64,000 nt of DNA. Origin: Grammothele lineata. Taxonomy: Eukaryota; Basidiomycota; Agaricomycetes; Polyporales; Polyporaceae. A program made the position numbers and the translations under genes. This document shows positions 46,594-58,922 of this stretch, piece after piece (positions within the stretch are counted from its first letter, which is position 1; each line of letters begins with the position of its first letter). The notes under the pieces are model-generated. The model saw only the letters and a program-made list of their open reading frames with translations, was not told the DNA's origin and made no database searches. The stretch lies in assembly GCA_002150815.3 (NCBI GenBank), contig NDFF03000030.1, forward strand, positions 124,001 through 188,000. Direction: 5' to 3'.

Positions 46594-49500
46594 ATGCCGG
46601 CCCTCGACACCCAAAACCTTGTCGACGGCCTCCCCAAGACGGTGCCCGTGCAACGCCTCAAGGCTCATGACTGCCGCGCGCTGTACGCCCTCCTTGAACG
46701 ACCTTCCCACTCCGCGCCTCTGGGCGTTTCCCTTCGCCTCGGCAAGAAGGGCTGTGTTGACGCAGTCGCGTTCGCTACTCCAACTCAAATCTACCATATC
46801 ACCGTGAACGACACTGCTGTCGTTGGTCCCAGTCCAGACCCGGTCCCACTTGCACGTGTTCTCGACCACCCGCGCGCTCTTCTCGCTGGGCTGCAATTTC
46901 CCCGCCTCGCACTCGTTCTCCACAAGCAGTTCGGCGCCCACATCCGAGGCGTGGACCTTGCGACCCTCCACTCAAATTCGTCCCTCGTACAGAAAACTGC
47001 AGGAGACTTGGCTGACAAAGTGCTTGCCAATGGATCGAGAGGGGTCCGCAAGGATAGGATCCACAAGCTCTGGGATGACCCCCAGAGCAACCACGCCTTG
47101 CACATTCGTGCCTGGCTGTCGGCATGGTGAGTCCCAGAGTCCATTATATGCACTATGTATCCATGTTCTGAGGACGCGCTATCATTTTTAAGCATCGCAG
47201 AGAAGAGTGCGGGCGTGATTCCGGGTGCAGCCAAGGTCGACACGCGCAACCTGAGTTCGCGTGAGCTCTCGTGCCTCTCACAGCTTGCAGTCAACATCAT
47301 GCTGCTTGAGGACGCGAAGCCGACCGCTGCAGACGGCGAGATTGACAACACCAAACGGAACAAGGGTGGCGTCACATTCACCAACGCGCGGTTCAAGACC
47401 CGCATAAGGGGTAGCAACAAGGTCAGCACCTCCTGCAATCGCGGCTAAATGCCCGACTATTTCGCAAAAGAGCGCATATACTCACCCATCTCTCTCCACA
47501 GATCGTCATCGAGATCAATGGGAAGCAGATCAAGGGCCGTGTTGTTGGCGTAGACGGAAAACAGACTGCAGTAAAGATCTTCAAGGGGAAACTCGCAGGG
47601 CAGGTACATTCCGTCCGCATCGTGGGGCGCGAGGAGGCGACGAACGCGGAGCTCGCTCGCGACGAGTTGTTCCTGCTTGCTCTCCAGGGAAAGGCGTCTC
47701 TTGGTCAGTCCCCCTTCATCCGTGACCTTTGGTTCGCACCGAGGAAGAAGCACGCGTCGAAGGAGATGGCGAAGATCATCCAACAGGAGCCCATCGTCGA
47801 CACCCCTTCGTTCGCGCGGCTCAACTCCTCCCAACGCGAGGTCGCGCGCGCGATGGTGACGGGTACTCAACGGCTCGTCATCGCCCACGGTACGCGCCCA
47901 TTCCACGTCTCCGTAACGATAACGATTTCTCACGCGTCCGTGCAGGCCCTCCTGGGACAGGCAAGACGAGTACGATCGCTGCTGCGTTGCAGTTCTGGGA
48001 GGCGCGCCGCACGCCAGTCTGGGTCGTTGCGCACTCGAACGTCGGCGTGAAGAACATCGCGGAGAATCTCGCTAAACGCGAAATCGACTTCAAGATAATT
48101 GTTTCGCACGATTTCTACTACGACTGGTGCGCGTTCCCCGCTTTCCTTTCCCGCGGCGCGTACACTCATGGACACGGTCCTTGACGTGTAGGCACGAGCA
48201 CCATTATGTCGACTTGTCGAAGCACTTTGTCGAGTCTACCACACTCTTCGAAAATGCTGCGAGTGTACACACGGCCCTTGGGTCATCGAAGATTATCCTG
48301 TGTACGATTGCGATGCTCTCGAATCCGAACATGGGAGAGTTTTGGTGTATTCAAGCGCGTCCCCGTCGAGCGTCTCATCGTGGACGAGGCGTCGCAGATC
48401 GATACCGTGGAGTTCTTGGTGAGTTGACTATGGGGCGGTTGAAACGTATAAGAGGGACTGACACGCGACATGCGAAGCATCTCTTCCACAAGTTTAAGAA
48501 GCTGGAGAAAGTGTGCATGTTCGGCGACCCTGAGCAGCGTGCGTCATCGCGTTCCTCGCCGATACATCCGGTCGACGTGACTCATTAGCACTGCAGTTCC
48601 ACCACATGGCAAGGACGCCGCTCCCAAAATGCAGACAATCTTCGACTTCAAGCACTTCCAGTCTTCGTCATACTTTCTCGACACCCAATGTACGCCCCTC
48701 TTCCATCACTGTCCTGTCCATGTGGGCTTACTGCATTTGAACTCGACCAGACCGCATGCCGGTACCGCTTGGAGAGTTCATCTCCAAGAAAGTCTACAAG
48801 GGCAAGCTCCGCTCCGTACACGAAACGACCAACCCGGGCTGCATTGTGTTCATTGACGTGCACAAGGGGAATGAGGAAAGTGTCGGATCCAGCTGGAGGG
48901 TACGTGCCTTCCCTTCCTCCCGCGCATCAGTCAAGTCTGACTGCGCGACCGCAGAATCAGGAGGAAGTGCACGCCGTGGTCAACCTCGCGCGGTCTTATC
49001 ACCGTCTGGGCAAGCAGTACGCGGTAATCACGCCGTACGACCCTCAGCGCGCCGCGCTCACCATCGCGCTCAAGGCGGCGAAGCTGCCACACGACGTCTA
49101 CAACGTCGACAGCTTCCAAGGTACGCTTCCCTCCCCCTCTCTTTCCCGTTCACGCTCGCGCCCACCTCGATACCAGCACCACCATTTACTGACGCGACGA
49201 ACCCGCACAGGCCACGAAGCAGACTACATCCTCCTCAGCACCGTGCGCACCGCCCGCCCGGGGTTCCTCGCGCTCAAGAATCGCACGAACGTCATGCTCA
49301 CGCGCTGCCGCCGAGGCATGGTCGTCGTCTCCAACCGCGCGTTCCTCCGCGGCGCGGGCGAGCACACGCTGGTCGGGGCGCTCGCGCGGCATTGGGAGGA
49401 GCGGTATGGATCTGTCACTAACACTGGCAGGGAGGGAGGGGGAGGGGGAAGGGTGTGGGCAGACGCGATGGACGTGGTGAATGGGCGCATGGTGTTGCCT

Positions 49501-49734
49501 GGGTGTGGGCCTGCGAAGGAGGGGGCGATCATGGTTAGAGGTGTGATCGCACCCGCGGGTTCAGGTGCAGAAGTAGTTGTGGGCGCGGACGCCGTCGTAG
49601 GGACAAACGCGGTCGCAGGGAGAACCGCGGGTGCGGGTCCAAATCCGGGTTCAGGCGCAAACGCGGTCGTGAGCGCCAGCGCGGGCGGGGGCGCGAGGAG
49701 AGGCGCGGGCGCGAAGGGTCGCGCGGGTGCGTAG
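46594..49734 (+). CDS. SF1 helicase (Upf1/DNA2-like), paralogue 2, with 1-nt frameshift
   Basis: Same architecture and intron positions as the helicase at 37822-40784: MPALDTQNLVDGLP start, the N-terminal module ending IRAWLSAC-IAEKSAG, LNSSQREVARAMV, Walker A GPPGTGKTSTIAAAL, VVAHSNVGVKNIAENLAKRE, CMFGDPEQ, YRMPVPLG, VYNVDSFQ, and GHEADYILLSTVRT with NVMLTRCRRGMVVV. In the exon between Walker A and Walker B the run TTTT at 48350-48353 has one T more than the frame allows. NPNMGEF upstream and GVFKRVPVERLIVDEASQID downstream lie in different frames. If real, the protein ends before Walker B. After the helicase, paralogue 2 has an Ala/Gly/Val-rich tail with GADAVVGTNAVAG-like repeats not found in paralogue 1. 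Confidence 0.75.
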
Positions 49735-49961
49735 AGCCTCCCACCGTTGGTGATTAACGGGAGCTGATCTAGAACGCGAATATACGTAGAGGCCTCTGGT
49801 CGCAATGGCTTGTTTGGTATCCTTCACGCAGTGCTACGGTGGATCGCGCGGTATGAGTAGCATTTTTTTTGTGTTCATGTCGTGAACGGACGTGCGGCTA
49901 TAGATACATGCGATCGTGCAGTCATACATAGCAGTGCCATTCCCCCTCGTAGAGTCGTGCC

Positions 49962-52277
49962 TTACGCGCTGGAGGGCGTCCACTCCCCGATCCACTGCGC
50001 AAGGTACTGCACGGCCTGGTCCTGTACTGCTTTGACCTTCGCGCTCGCTACACCTTCACGGACGAGCAAGTCCGAGCAGTGGAAGCCGTCGCTCAGCAGG
50101 TGCGGCTGCAGAGCCGCGTCTGTGCCACTGGTAGGCGCGCTATCTGCCGCAACGGTCGCTTCGCGCCACGGGTCACCTGTCATATCAAAAAGGGAGTAAA
50201 AATCAGCGCATTGGACAAGAGGAGGAATAGAGACACGTACGTTGGCCGTTGGCGAAGATGAGCCGCCCGGCGGTTGCGCTCCAGCCCTTGTACGTGCCAA
50301 TGAGACCCGCGGTGTTCGGGGTCGCGGGCGCGTCGTTATTGCCCCAGACGCCAGGGAACTTGTAGCCACATTGCCTCTGTCGGTCGTAGCAAAAGGAGAG
50401 ATGAGACGGGCATAAGAAACGCTCCGGAGAGAACTTGAATGAAACGTACCTCCGTCCAGGCCGGGGTAACCATACGGGAGGCGACGGTAGGCTGCGAGGT
50501 GGGTGCGCCGGTGAAGTCGAACCCGAACTGGTTGCAGCTGAAAGTTAGAAGATGTGAGCAAACAGGCGGGGCCAGGAAAAAGCACGTCCGTACGTCAGCC
50601 AATCCCAAGAGCGCCCGGCATTAGGGTAGTATGTCTCCGTGTAGTAGGGGTTCGACGAGTCGTAAGTGCCGAGACACGTTCTACACAGCGGGAGAAGGAG
50701 CCAGTTAGACTTCCGCAGCAGTAAGTCCTGTTATGTGGACCTACTCAGGACCATCGTCTCCGCAGACTATGAGATGACGTATACGTCAGTATCCCATGGA
50801 ACAAGACACGGCAGAGATACGTACTCTGCTTGAAGTACGTTGTCGTCCAGTACGAGCCCCACGCCTGGAGCGCGTTATCCAAGCCCCAGCCAGCGGCGGG
50901 GGCACTGGCACCGTTCTTGACCTCCAAGGCGTCGCAGAACTGGTAAAAGGTTCCACCGGCGCCGCTGTCGCATTGCAGGCTCTGCCATGAGAAGAAGGGC
51001 TGTTGCACTGTTCGCAACAGAAGACCGATAGTTAGATCATCTCGCGGAGGAGAAACGGAAGTAGGAGGAGCGCACGTGCTGCAGCGAAGTCATCGTTGTG
51101 CGCGAGGCCTTGGAGTCCGAAGGTGGTCTTGAGCGCGGTGACGTCCGCGGAGTTATTTGCGGTGAGCACAGAATCGACGTGCGCGATAACAGCCTCGACA
51201 TCCGCTGAGCAGTTCGCGGGCATGGATTGGCGGATGGGCTCGAAATAGCCCCAGAAGTCGCTGCAAAAACAGATACGCCATCAGCTCATAGGAACCTTTC
51301 TTCATCTATGCTTCGACAGATAAATGGGGCATGAAGTGACGTACACTTGCGCTTGCACCACCGCGGAGGAAGCGTATCCCGCATAGAAGACATCGGTAGT
51401 ACTAACAACATAGGTCAGCAGGACGGCTTCAGAAGTCAGGGGATCGGAGGCACGAGCCGATCCTCAGAATCGCAGAACTTCGGGGGAAGATGAACGCACT
51501 TCTGCATGGCGTAACTCGTCAATGCACCCGCATAGCTGCCCCCGATGAGTATCCAGGGCGCCTTGCCCGGCTGGACGGCGTCGCCCCCTGGCATGGGCAA
51601 CTGCACGTTCTGCGCAAAGTACGCGAGGTCCGCGACTGCCTGCTGGACATTGTGCACGCGGAAGCTTTGCACAGAGAGGTCGTCGTACGGGTTCGACTCC
51701 CCAAAGAACCGGTGTTCGAGCACGATCGTGGATCCGTTGAGCTCTTGCGCGACGCGTCCGTTGAGCGTTGAGTTCGTCAGGTACGAGGTGTAGCCTGGAC
51801 GAGGGATCGATGACGCGCGATGAGACGAAAGGGGAAAGCGCGTTGTGAGGTCACATGCCACGTGCAGGCGGGGGATTCGCGGCCTTACCGGATGCATCGA
51901 CTTCTCCCGGCGTTGAGAGGATGATGGGGCCACCTTAACGGGCGCGCAGATCAATTAAAGATTTTTGTTACGCAACGCGCGACAAGATGGGCTGGCGTAC
52001 CTGGTTCGTAGAACTCGTACGTGTGCCAGTACCGCTGGCGGAATGTGCCCAAACTGGGGTTCGTGTGGTCGATAAGCTGGTTGAACCAGTACGTTTTGGT
52101 GTAGGCCGGGAGTTGGGTGCCGTTCCGGCTGACGACGGGGACCTCCTCAGACGGGGTCTCCATGCGTGGGACGGATGGCCGAGGGCGCACGAACGCAGGC
52201 CCGCGAGGTGGCGGAGCGGGCGCAGCGAGCGTGCCGGAGACGACTAGCAGCAACGAAACCACAGAGGTGAGCAACAT
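49962..52277 (-). CDS. Secreted serine carboxypeptidase, S28 family
   Basis: Reverse-strand gene with many short introns. The N-terminal signal peptide MLLTSVVSLLLVVSGTLAAP precedes the S28 start YWFNQLIDHTNP and FRQRYWHTYEFYEPG. GGPIILSTPGEVDAS, EHRFFGESNPY and the Ser nucleophile IGGSYAG (GxSxG) follow. The charge-relay Asp is in NGQRDPW (rebuilt across an intron near 50220) and the catalytic His in DGFHCSDL near the end. The family cleaves C-terminal or N-terminal residues next to proline (lysosomal Pro-X carboxypeptidase/DPP2 type) and in fungi is secreted. A TATAAA lies about 97 bp upstream of the start. Convergent with helicase 2. Confidence 0.9.
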
Positions 52278-53508
52278 GACAGAACGACGTGACGAGTCGC
52301 TGCTGGCAGGAGCGGTGGCGGAGCTGGGCGAGAGGGGTCGCTAAAGGTTCGGATGGTGGTCCATGGTTGGCATTTATACTACCGTCTACGTGGTCCGCCT
52401 TCGTGCTGAGTTTGTGCGCCCTGCTTCCTTGCCTGCCGGCGGTCATGATACGAGTGGTACGTTATGCGCGACGGAGACCGCGTGTGCATCTCTTCTGGCG
52501 TCCCGTTGTCCAAATCGGCGGGCGCGTCATGTCCCCATGACGCGCTCCCGCATGACGACGTAGCAGGACGCAATCTTCAGTCCGTCGTGCGCGCTGGCCC
52601 TGCGCCGGAAGGGTGAGTGGCGGAAGAAGTCGAACAGTATCTCGGAGGCCAAGCCGGATGGGCGAGGGGCCGAAGCATGTGGCATGTGACACAAATAAAT
52701 CCCCTTCCCCGACACAGCCCCGAATGAGGCGCGAGCACGCGGCAAACTGGCACCACTACGCCTCGGCTGGCCACCTGAGGTGGAGTTATCAGCGCTGGAG
52801 TGATGGCTACTAGTAGAGCACTCACCGTATGACCTCCATGAAGTCTCGCCGCCCTCGCACCGCCGGGATTCGCGTACGTACCGCAGCGCCTCGGTGATGC
52901 CGGGGTACATCTAGCTGAGCAGCCAATCCAACGAGCGGTATTTAGCGAACAGGCCGGGAGAAGCGTGCTGCTAACGTCGAGCAGGACAGGGTGAGGTAAC
53001 TCCGTAGAATCGAAGTCGGTGATTCAGCGGCCGTCTGATACCTCTGAACCTCAAACTCTAAGTAAAATGCGTGACGTTGAACTCACTACGGGAGGGGAGG
53101 GAGTTAATTCACGATATAGTTGTGAACTACTCACGAAGCAACCGTAATTCCGATTGTGGCGGACCGTGTTGGCCGTCCTCGAACCGTCAAGCACATCCGA
53201 TACGGTGTGCTCTGTCAAGTCACGTAAACTATCACCGGCCATCAGATGGTGAACACAACACAGAAGCGAAATCAACCAGTCGTCGGAGTATGAACGATAC
53301 GGTTACACTCAATGGCGGATTGGCTGTTCACGGACTGCTTGAACGCACTGGGAGTAGAAGGACATTCGAAGAGGACAGCAAAACAGTGATGGTACGACTG
53401 CAGATGACAGGACTACATAACCTAAGCCAGTGCGATGAGGACACGCGGCTCTCAGAAGCAAAACAGTTACACACCTAACGATAAGCTCATTGAACCACCA
53501 CCCCTCCC
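52278..53508. other. Intergenic region, S28 promoter and no gene
   Basis: Contains the S28 TATAAA box. Open frames such as 53071-53478 (+) and 52527-52910 (-) lack recognisable domains or splice context, and I do not support them. Confidence 0.5.
52373..52378 (-). promoter_or_regulatory. TATA box of the S28 peptidase gene
   Basis: TATAAA (reverse strand, context GTATAAATGCC), 96-101 bp upstream of the ATG at 52277. Confidence 0.6.
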
Positions 53509-54528
53509 CTATGACTGATCCATCTCCTCATCAGGATATTTTTCTTCTGGCGGATAACAAAGTTCGTTCTCTTCGTACAACGCCTCCTCGTCGTCCTCGT
53601 TCCAATCGCTCGTTGTCTCCCACTCGTTCTCGAACTCGATGTCCAGCGTGAGCTCCCCAGGACCATCCGCGTCGTCCGTGAGTGGAAGGAAGCTCGCGAG
53701 CGGCGGCATGCTACCAAGTCCAACCCCGCCGGGGTTGTGTGAAATGGGCTGCACCCAGCGCCGCTCTCGTAAGCGCTTGTGTCGCTCCCGGTCTTCCTCC
53801 ATGCGTCGCCGGATCTCATGCGGGTCGAGGGTGAGGGGTGGGGCGTTCCCGGCGGATGACGAGGCGGAGGAAGAAGATGGAAGGGTTGCAGTTGCGCGTC
53901 GGCTCTCGAGCAGGGCGAGGATGTCATCGAGTTTTTGGTGTTCGATTACGCGTTTTGTGCGCCAACTCTCGAGGACCTGCACACATAAGAGGGAAATGGA
54001 CGCACGCTTGAGGGGAGCGGAACGGCACTACGAGCAGAATGAGACACACCTGTACAGCGCTCATGTAGTTCGGCATGCCCTGCTGCCCCGGGGGAACGAC
54101 GTAGTCGACGAGCTTGCTGAGGTCTCGCGAGACATAATCGACGTAGGACGTAATACCCTGGCCCGTGTCCCGGACGGCAGCGCCTGTCGGTGGTTTTGCT
54201 ATCAGGCACGTCTCGCAGAGCGAGTCAAGGAGATAAAGGATGTTTATGCGGTTGTTCAGCGTGCCCTAAGACGCATACAGTCAGCATACAAAGACAAAGG
54301 ACGGAACAAAAGGTCAGACTCACCTTCTGGCACTCCTCGACGATGCAGTCCCACAGATCCTCTCCGCATGATTGAAAATACTTGAGCGCATATCCAACGA
54401 TCTTTTTGATGGAGGTCTGGGAGCTAGAGGTCGTTCAGGACGTCCAGGAAGGTGAGGAAGGATGAGACGCACGCGTCAAGTCTGCGAAGGAGGGCGAGAA
54501 ATTGCATTCGGACTTCGAACGGGTCCAT
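53509..54528 (-). CDS. CTK3: CTD kinase (CTDK-I) gamma subunit, Ctk3-like
   Basis: Four exons (54528-54473, 54423-54324, 54265-54050, 53976-53509), 279 residues. It begins MDPFEVRMQFLALLRRLDAS, QTSIKKIVGYALKYF, CGEDLWDCIVEECQK, the hallmark Ctk3 CID-like domain. INILYLLDSLCE, YVDYVSRDLSKLVDYVVP and the helical VLESWRTKRVIEHQKLDDIL follow. A Ser-rich linker, EIRRRMEEDRERHKRLRERRW and an acidic tail end the protein. Ctk3 with Ctk1 and Ctk2 forms the kinase that phosphorylates Ser2 of the RNA polymerase II C-terminal domain during elongation. The first intron was placed with GTGCGT donor and CTCTAG acceptor because only this pair keeps the family sequence. Confidence 0.88.
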
Positions 54529-55199
54529 TCTCGAGCACGAATTGCTGATATGAGTGGCGGCAGCGGATGGGATCGATTCAAAGTGAGTCAAAGAGAAGTA
54601 AAGCCTGTGTAGCCAGAGCCTAGATCTGACAGTCGACAAGAAAGCGACATTGTAGAAGCGCTTGGTATGTACTAGACGTGGGATAGTGACGCAGACTAGA
54701 CTTATGCTTACTCGAAGTTGAATGCGATAAGTAAGTGCATTCTAGTCTTTGTTATTCATTGGCGTCTATTCATCGTGGCTGCCTTTCACTGACGCATCTG
54801 GCAGGCTCCAGAGTCCAGACACCCTCTTTCCGTGTGCTCGACCTTGTGAAATACCAGCACACCACTTTTTATACATCGTCTAGTCTACAGCCCATAATAC
54901 ACATTCGTTCAACGAAGAGAAGAGACAGAATGAGGACAGATACAGCATGCAAATACACGGGAAAAACAGCAGATAAATTCAAAGACAAGACGAAGGAGAG
55001 CACAGTCAGAGAAGATACTAAATTAGACGAGTAGCGGGTATGCTAGTAGAATATTCGAGTTCACGGAAGAAGTGAGAAAGACCCAGAGCCGCCAATTTTC
55101 ATCGCGGCATCGTGATTCGTAACGTCGGAATTTCGAAAGCTGCCGCGGCGCACGGGTCACCGATGGTGAACATGCATCACACACCGCTACCGCGACCAA
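54529..55199. other. Intergenic stretch, nothing supported
   Basis: 671 bp between two reverse-strand genes; AT-richer than average, with no convincing gene or repeat. Confidence 0.55.
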
Positions 55200-56884
55200 C
55201 TAGATCGCATAACCATGACTACTCTCGGTCGTTGGACTGACCGACACTTCCAAGTGATGGGGCTCGCTCGAGGTCATCGATACACCTGGCGTCTCGCTTG
55301 ACGCCATCGGCATCGACAGAGTGTCTGGCAACTGCTGCTCCTCGCCTGCATGCGGCAGCGCCTCTTCAGCGACAGGATGTCCATCGCCCGAACCTTGAAA
55401 CATGGATGGAGATGCCTCGTGCGAGATGTATCCATATTCAGGCAGCGTCGAGACGGCGCTAGGTGTCCACGACGAATGGAGCTTCTTCTCTTCCGCGACG
55501 AGTCCGGCATCTCCAGCGTCCGCGTCAGCTGGGATGAGCGGTACCGCAGCGAGTTTGGGCCCAAACGCGCGCTGTTCTGCGCGTTCGTAGAAGGTGGCCG
55601 TCAGCATGTGGACGCAAACGGGTGCGGAAGGGCGGCGGTAGCTACTCACCGAAGCGCAAGAGTGCGTGCTTGTGCCGGCGCCGTTGGCGCCTGAGATAGT
55701 ACATGAATGCGAGGGCGAAGAGGACCAGGAAGAGGACACCGCCAAGGACACCGCCTGCGATCGCGCCGACAGGTTCGTGACGCTCGCTGGCGGATGTGCC
55801 CACAGTGGGGTCCCCCAAGCTGCCGCTCGTGGCGGTACCACCAAGCGCGGAACTCGGGGAATGAGCATTTGCAGTACCAGAACTAGGCGAGGAGTCGTGC
55901 GGGGAAGAGTTCGAGGAAGTGGCGCCTGCAGGGGAGGTGTTCGTTGGCCCATAAGAAGCTGTGGCGTCGGAAGAGCTGATAGAAGAGGTCGATGATGGCG
56001 CTCCGGATGTTGACAACGGTGAACTTGCTCCTGTGGCCGAACTCGAAGCACCCAGATCTGACGTAGATGAAGAAGGGTCGTTGCCTGGAGTCTCTTGCAT
56101 GAGCATGGGAATGCCGTAAGGGATTATGGAACTCACTGCTGGGATTGTCCATACTAGAGTGGGATATTTGAGAGGATGGTGGCGCAGATGTAGGTGATGT
56201 AGACGACGCAGGTGAGTTTGAGGCGCTTGGGGCGTCCGGAGTAGACGTGCTGACCGCAACAAAAGTAATACCCAAGACCACGCCGTTGTTGGAAATGGAC
56301 AGTGTATGTTGGCCACCATCGCCGAGCCCCCCGAGGCTGTAGAGCATTGAGGCCGTCGGAAACTGCGTCTCGGGGCCCGGATGACCAACGTTGCTCGGTT
56401 GACTACTGTCCACCGAATATGTGGAGTTTCCTTGGGCCTTCTCATCGCCTTGTATCTGCGCCCCCCATACCTGCACAGACGTGCCTGGTGGACACAATGT
56501 CGTGAATTGGAGGAACGCGTAGATCATAGAGGACGTACCACTGAAAGTGAGCGCCGCTGAGTCCCCCGTCATAAATGAGGCCATCCAATGTTGCCCTATC
56601 TGTTTCCAGCCGGGGCCCGAGTGGTTAAACTGTGAGTCCGTTCCGAGGATGCATTCTGTGTTGGGGTTTCTCGGACAAGACATCGCGACGAATGAGGACG
56701 CTTGGCTTGAGTGGGTACCGTGACGCCAAACTAACTGGTCCTTGTACACCGAGAAAAAGAGCGGAGGGGTGTCGACGCAAACGCGCCCACGACAGAAGAA
56801 CGGGCGGAGATGGATGGGTGAGGGGGCAACTTGCCTGCAGCCTTCGGCTCCATTTTTGAGGCAGCAGAGCGCACGAGAGGGCAC
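55200..56884 (-). CDS. Single-pass mid2-like/SKG6-type membrane protein
   Basis: The extracellular part has the basidiomycete pattern FNHSGPGWKQIGQHW, TGDSAALTFSGTSSMIYAF, CPPGTSVQVWG and GDGGQHTLSISNNG, a carbohydrate-module-like beta domain. A long Ser/Thr/Pro-rich, presumably O-glycosylated stalk follows. The membrane helix GAIAGGVLGGVLFLVLFALAF has a basic stop-transfer YYLRRQRRRHKH. The cytosolic tail is about 140 residues. At least two introns: 56136-56085 in the stalk, and one starting near the end of RRHKHALLRFG. The start is uncertain. From 56884 no clean signal peptide is seen, so a missed 5' exon is likely; the ATG at 56683 is the last plausible one. Possibly a cell-wall sensor; function unknown. 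Confidence 0.75.
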
Positions 56885-57507
56885 ATCATCAAACTAAGCT
56901 GTCGCCTGCGAAGACAGGAAGCATAGCTTTTGGGCTTCTCTCGTTGGGCGCGCCGACGTACAGGATGATTGTGTTCCAGCGGCCACCGTACGTGTCATCC
57001 TCGTCAGATGGAATTCCTTTTGGACGCACATGAGAGGTGGGCGAATGATGATAGAGGGAACAGGAACAAGGAATGGCTCCGACGAGTCACATCCGCCAGT
57101 ATCGGGGAAAACATAGAGCGACAGTCTGAAGTTGCAGAGACGTATCAATCACTTTTTCATGAGGAAGAAGACGAGAACACTGACTTACCAGTGCTCCTGC
57201 TCCGAGAGGTCGGCCGCGGTATGTGTAAAGTGGCCGTGCGCGTGCATCACAAGTCAAAGTGGACAATGGTTCAAACCAAGATATAGTATAACCCACAATA
57301 TGTAAGTGTCAACTAAGGTTGTATCAAGACTGATCAATAAAAATAAGCGACCACTCTTTGATGGATTTCTTACAGTTTCTTATCCTGTAACAAAATCTAT
57401 CAAACACTAACAGTAGCCGCCGTCCTCCAATTCCGTTCGTCATCACTCTTCCCCTCGTTTCAACGTTCGTCTTTTCTCCCGTTCTCGTCCCGCAGGCTTC
57501 CTCCACC
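56885..57507. other. Divergent intergenic region
   Basis: 623 bp between the membrane protein (-) and the pinin gene (+). No gene seen; pyrimidine-rich just before the ATG at 57508. Confidence 0.5.
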
Positions 57508-58922
57508 ATGGCGTCAGAAGAGTACGTCCTCCATCCGCAGCATCCCTCTTCTCCATCTCACTCACTCATCCATCTTCGTTCTTTCGCGTCCTTACAGACC
57601 GATGACCCCCACGCCCGAGCCCACAACGCAGGACGCCCCGATGGCCGCGCCCGAGCCCGAGCCCGCACCCGCACCCGCAGCGACGAAGAAGCGGCCACGG
57701 CTCGACATGGCGACTGAGCCGCGCGAGCGCAAGCGGGGCAAGACGATGTTCGGGCTCGTGCTCGGCACGCTCAACAAGGCCAAGGTCGAGGACAAGGAGC
57801 GCAGTGGGAGCGAAGCGGTGCGTGTGTTACCTTGGAATTGGGAGGTTGGACGCGTTACTGACCGTTCACTCTTTGTTTGGGTTTGCGGTGGGTTTTGGCG
57901 GTGGGTGGTGGGTTTGCTCTTTGTTGGTGGACGGACGCGCCGATATGTTGACGTGCACTGGGACGGATACGGATGGTATTGGTGCTGCTGCGCGTGTGCG
58001 GGACTGCGTCTCACTCACCCTGCGTTTAAACATCGCAACTTGGAACTTGGGCTGCGTGGCATGTTGGGATGCTTGGGTTGAACAGGCGAGAAAGAGGCAG
58101 TTAATCGAGCAGAGGTTACAGGATAAGCTACGAAAAGAGACTGACTCTGTCAGGCGCGCCGAGGAGGCTAAAAAGGACAAGACGACCGCCAACCGTAAGG
58201 AGGAGGACTTGCAGCTTAGGGACTCTATCGTACGTGTTCACTTCTTCCTATCCGTGGCCTTCGCGAGGCGTGTCTAAGGACATTCTCTCATACTCTACTT
58301 CCGCTCTTCAGCACAAACTTCGCCGGACACGATTTCCGCTCCTGTCAAACTTCCTCCTCACGTCCGATGTTATCCCTTCCACCGACTCAGATGCGCCAGC
58401 TTCAACACGTCCTCTAGCACCTCCACCTAAGACACGACCCCCACCACTCTACTACCTCCCCGCGAAACTCCTCCCGTCGCAAGAGGCTTTCCTGCAGAAG
58501 CGCAAGGCAGAAGTGCGTCTCCTCTCCCTTTACTGTATTTGCTCCAGTCAAACTCATGTTCCGAATCTTCGCAGGTCAAGGAGGCAGCAGAGAGGGAATG
58601 GGAGGTGTTCCGTGACGAGCGTACTGCAGGTGTGGAAGAGATCTCACGGTTGCGCGAGCGCGTCGCGGAAGAGGAGTCGCGCCGCAAGACCGCGAAGAGC
58701 GAGAGCACCCCGGCTGCGCAAGAGGACACGCAGATGGACGCCGAGGGCGAGGGCGATGAGAAGCCCGCCCCGGCGGAGAAGAACGGGGACGTGAAGATGG
58801 ATGTGGACGAGGGCCGCGTGCGCGACGAGAAGCCCGCGCCCGCGACTGCGGCGGTGAAGGACGAGAAGAAGGATACACCGACGCCGGGCCCGGGAGACGA
58901 CGACGATGCCGTTGAGTATTGA
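57508..58922 (+). CDS. Pinin/SDK/MemA domain protein
   Basis: Five exons (57508-57521, 57598-57817, 58086-58229, 58312-58512, 58575-58922), 308 residues, including a 14 nt first exon. An acidic Pro/Glu-rich N-terminus is followed by the pinin signature KRGKTMFGLVLGTLNKAK and the charged helix ARKRQLIEQRLQDKLRKE. A linker has LYYLPAKLLPSQEAFLQKRK, and then a coiled coil EEISRLRERVAEEESRRK. The C-terminus is highly acidic/lysine-rich. Pinin-domain proteins associate with the exon junction complex and spliceosome in the nucleus and affect alternative splicing; the fungal role is less defined. Intron 2 (57818-58085) is long for this window. Confidence 0.88.
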
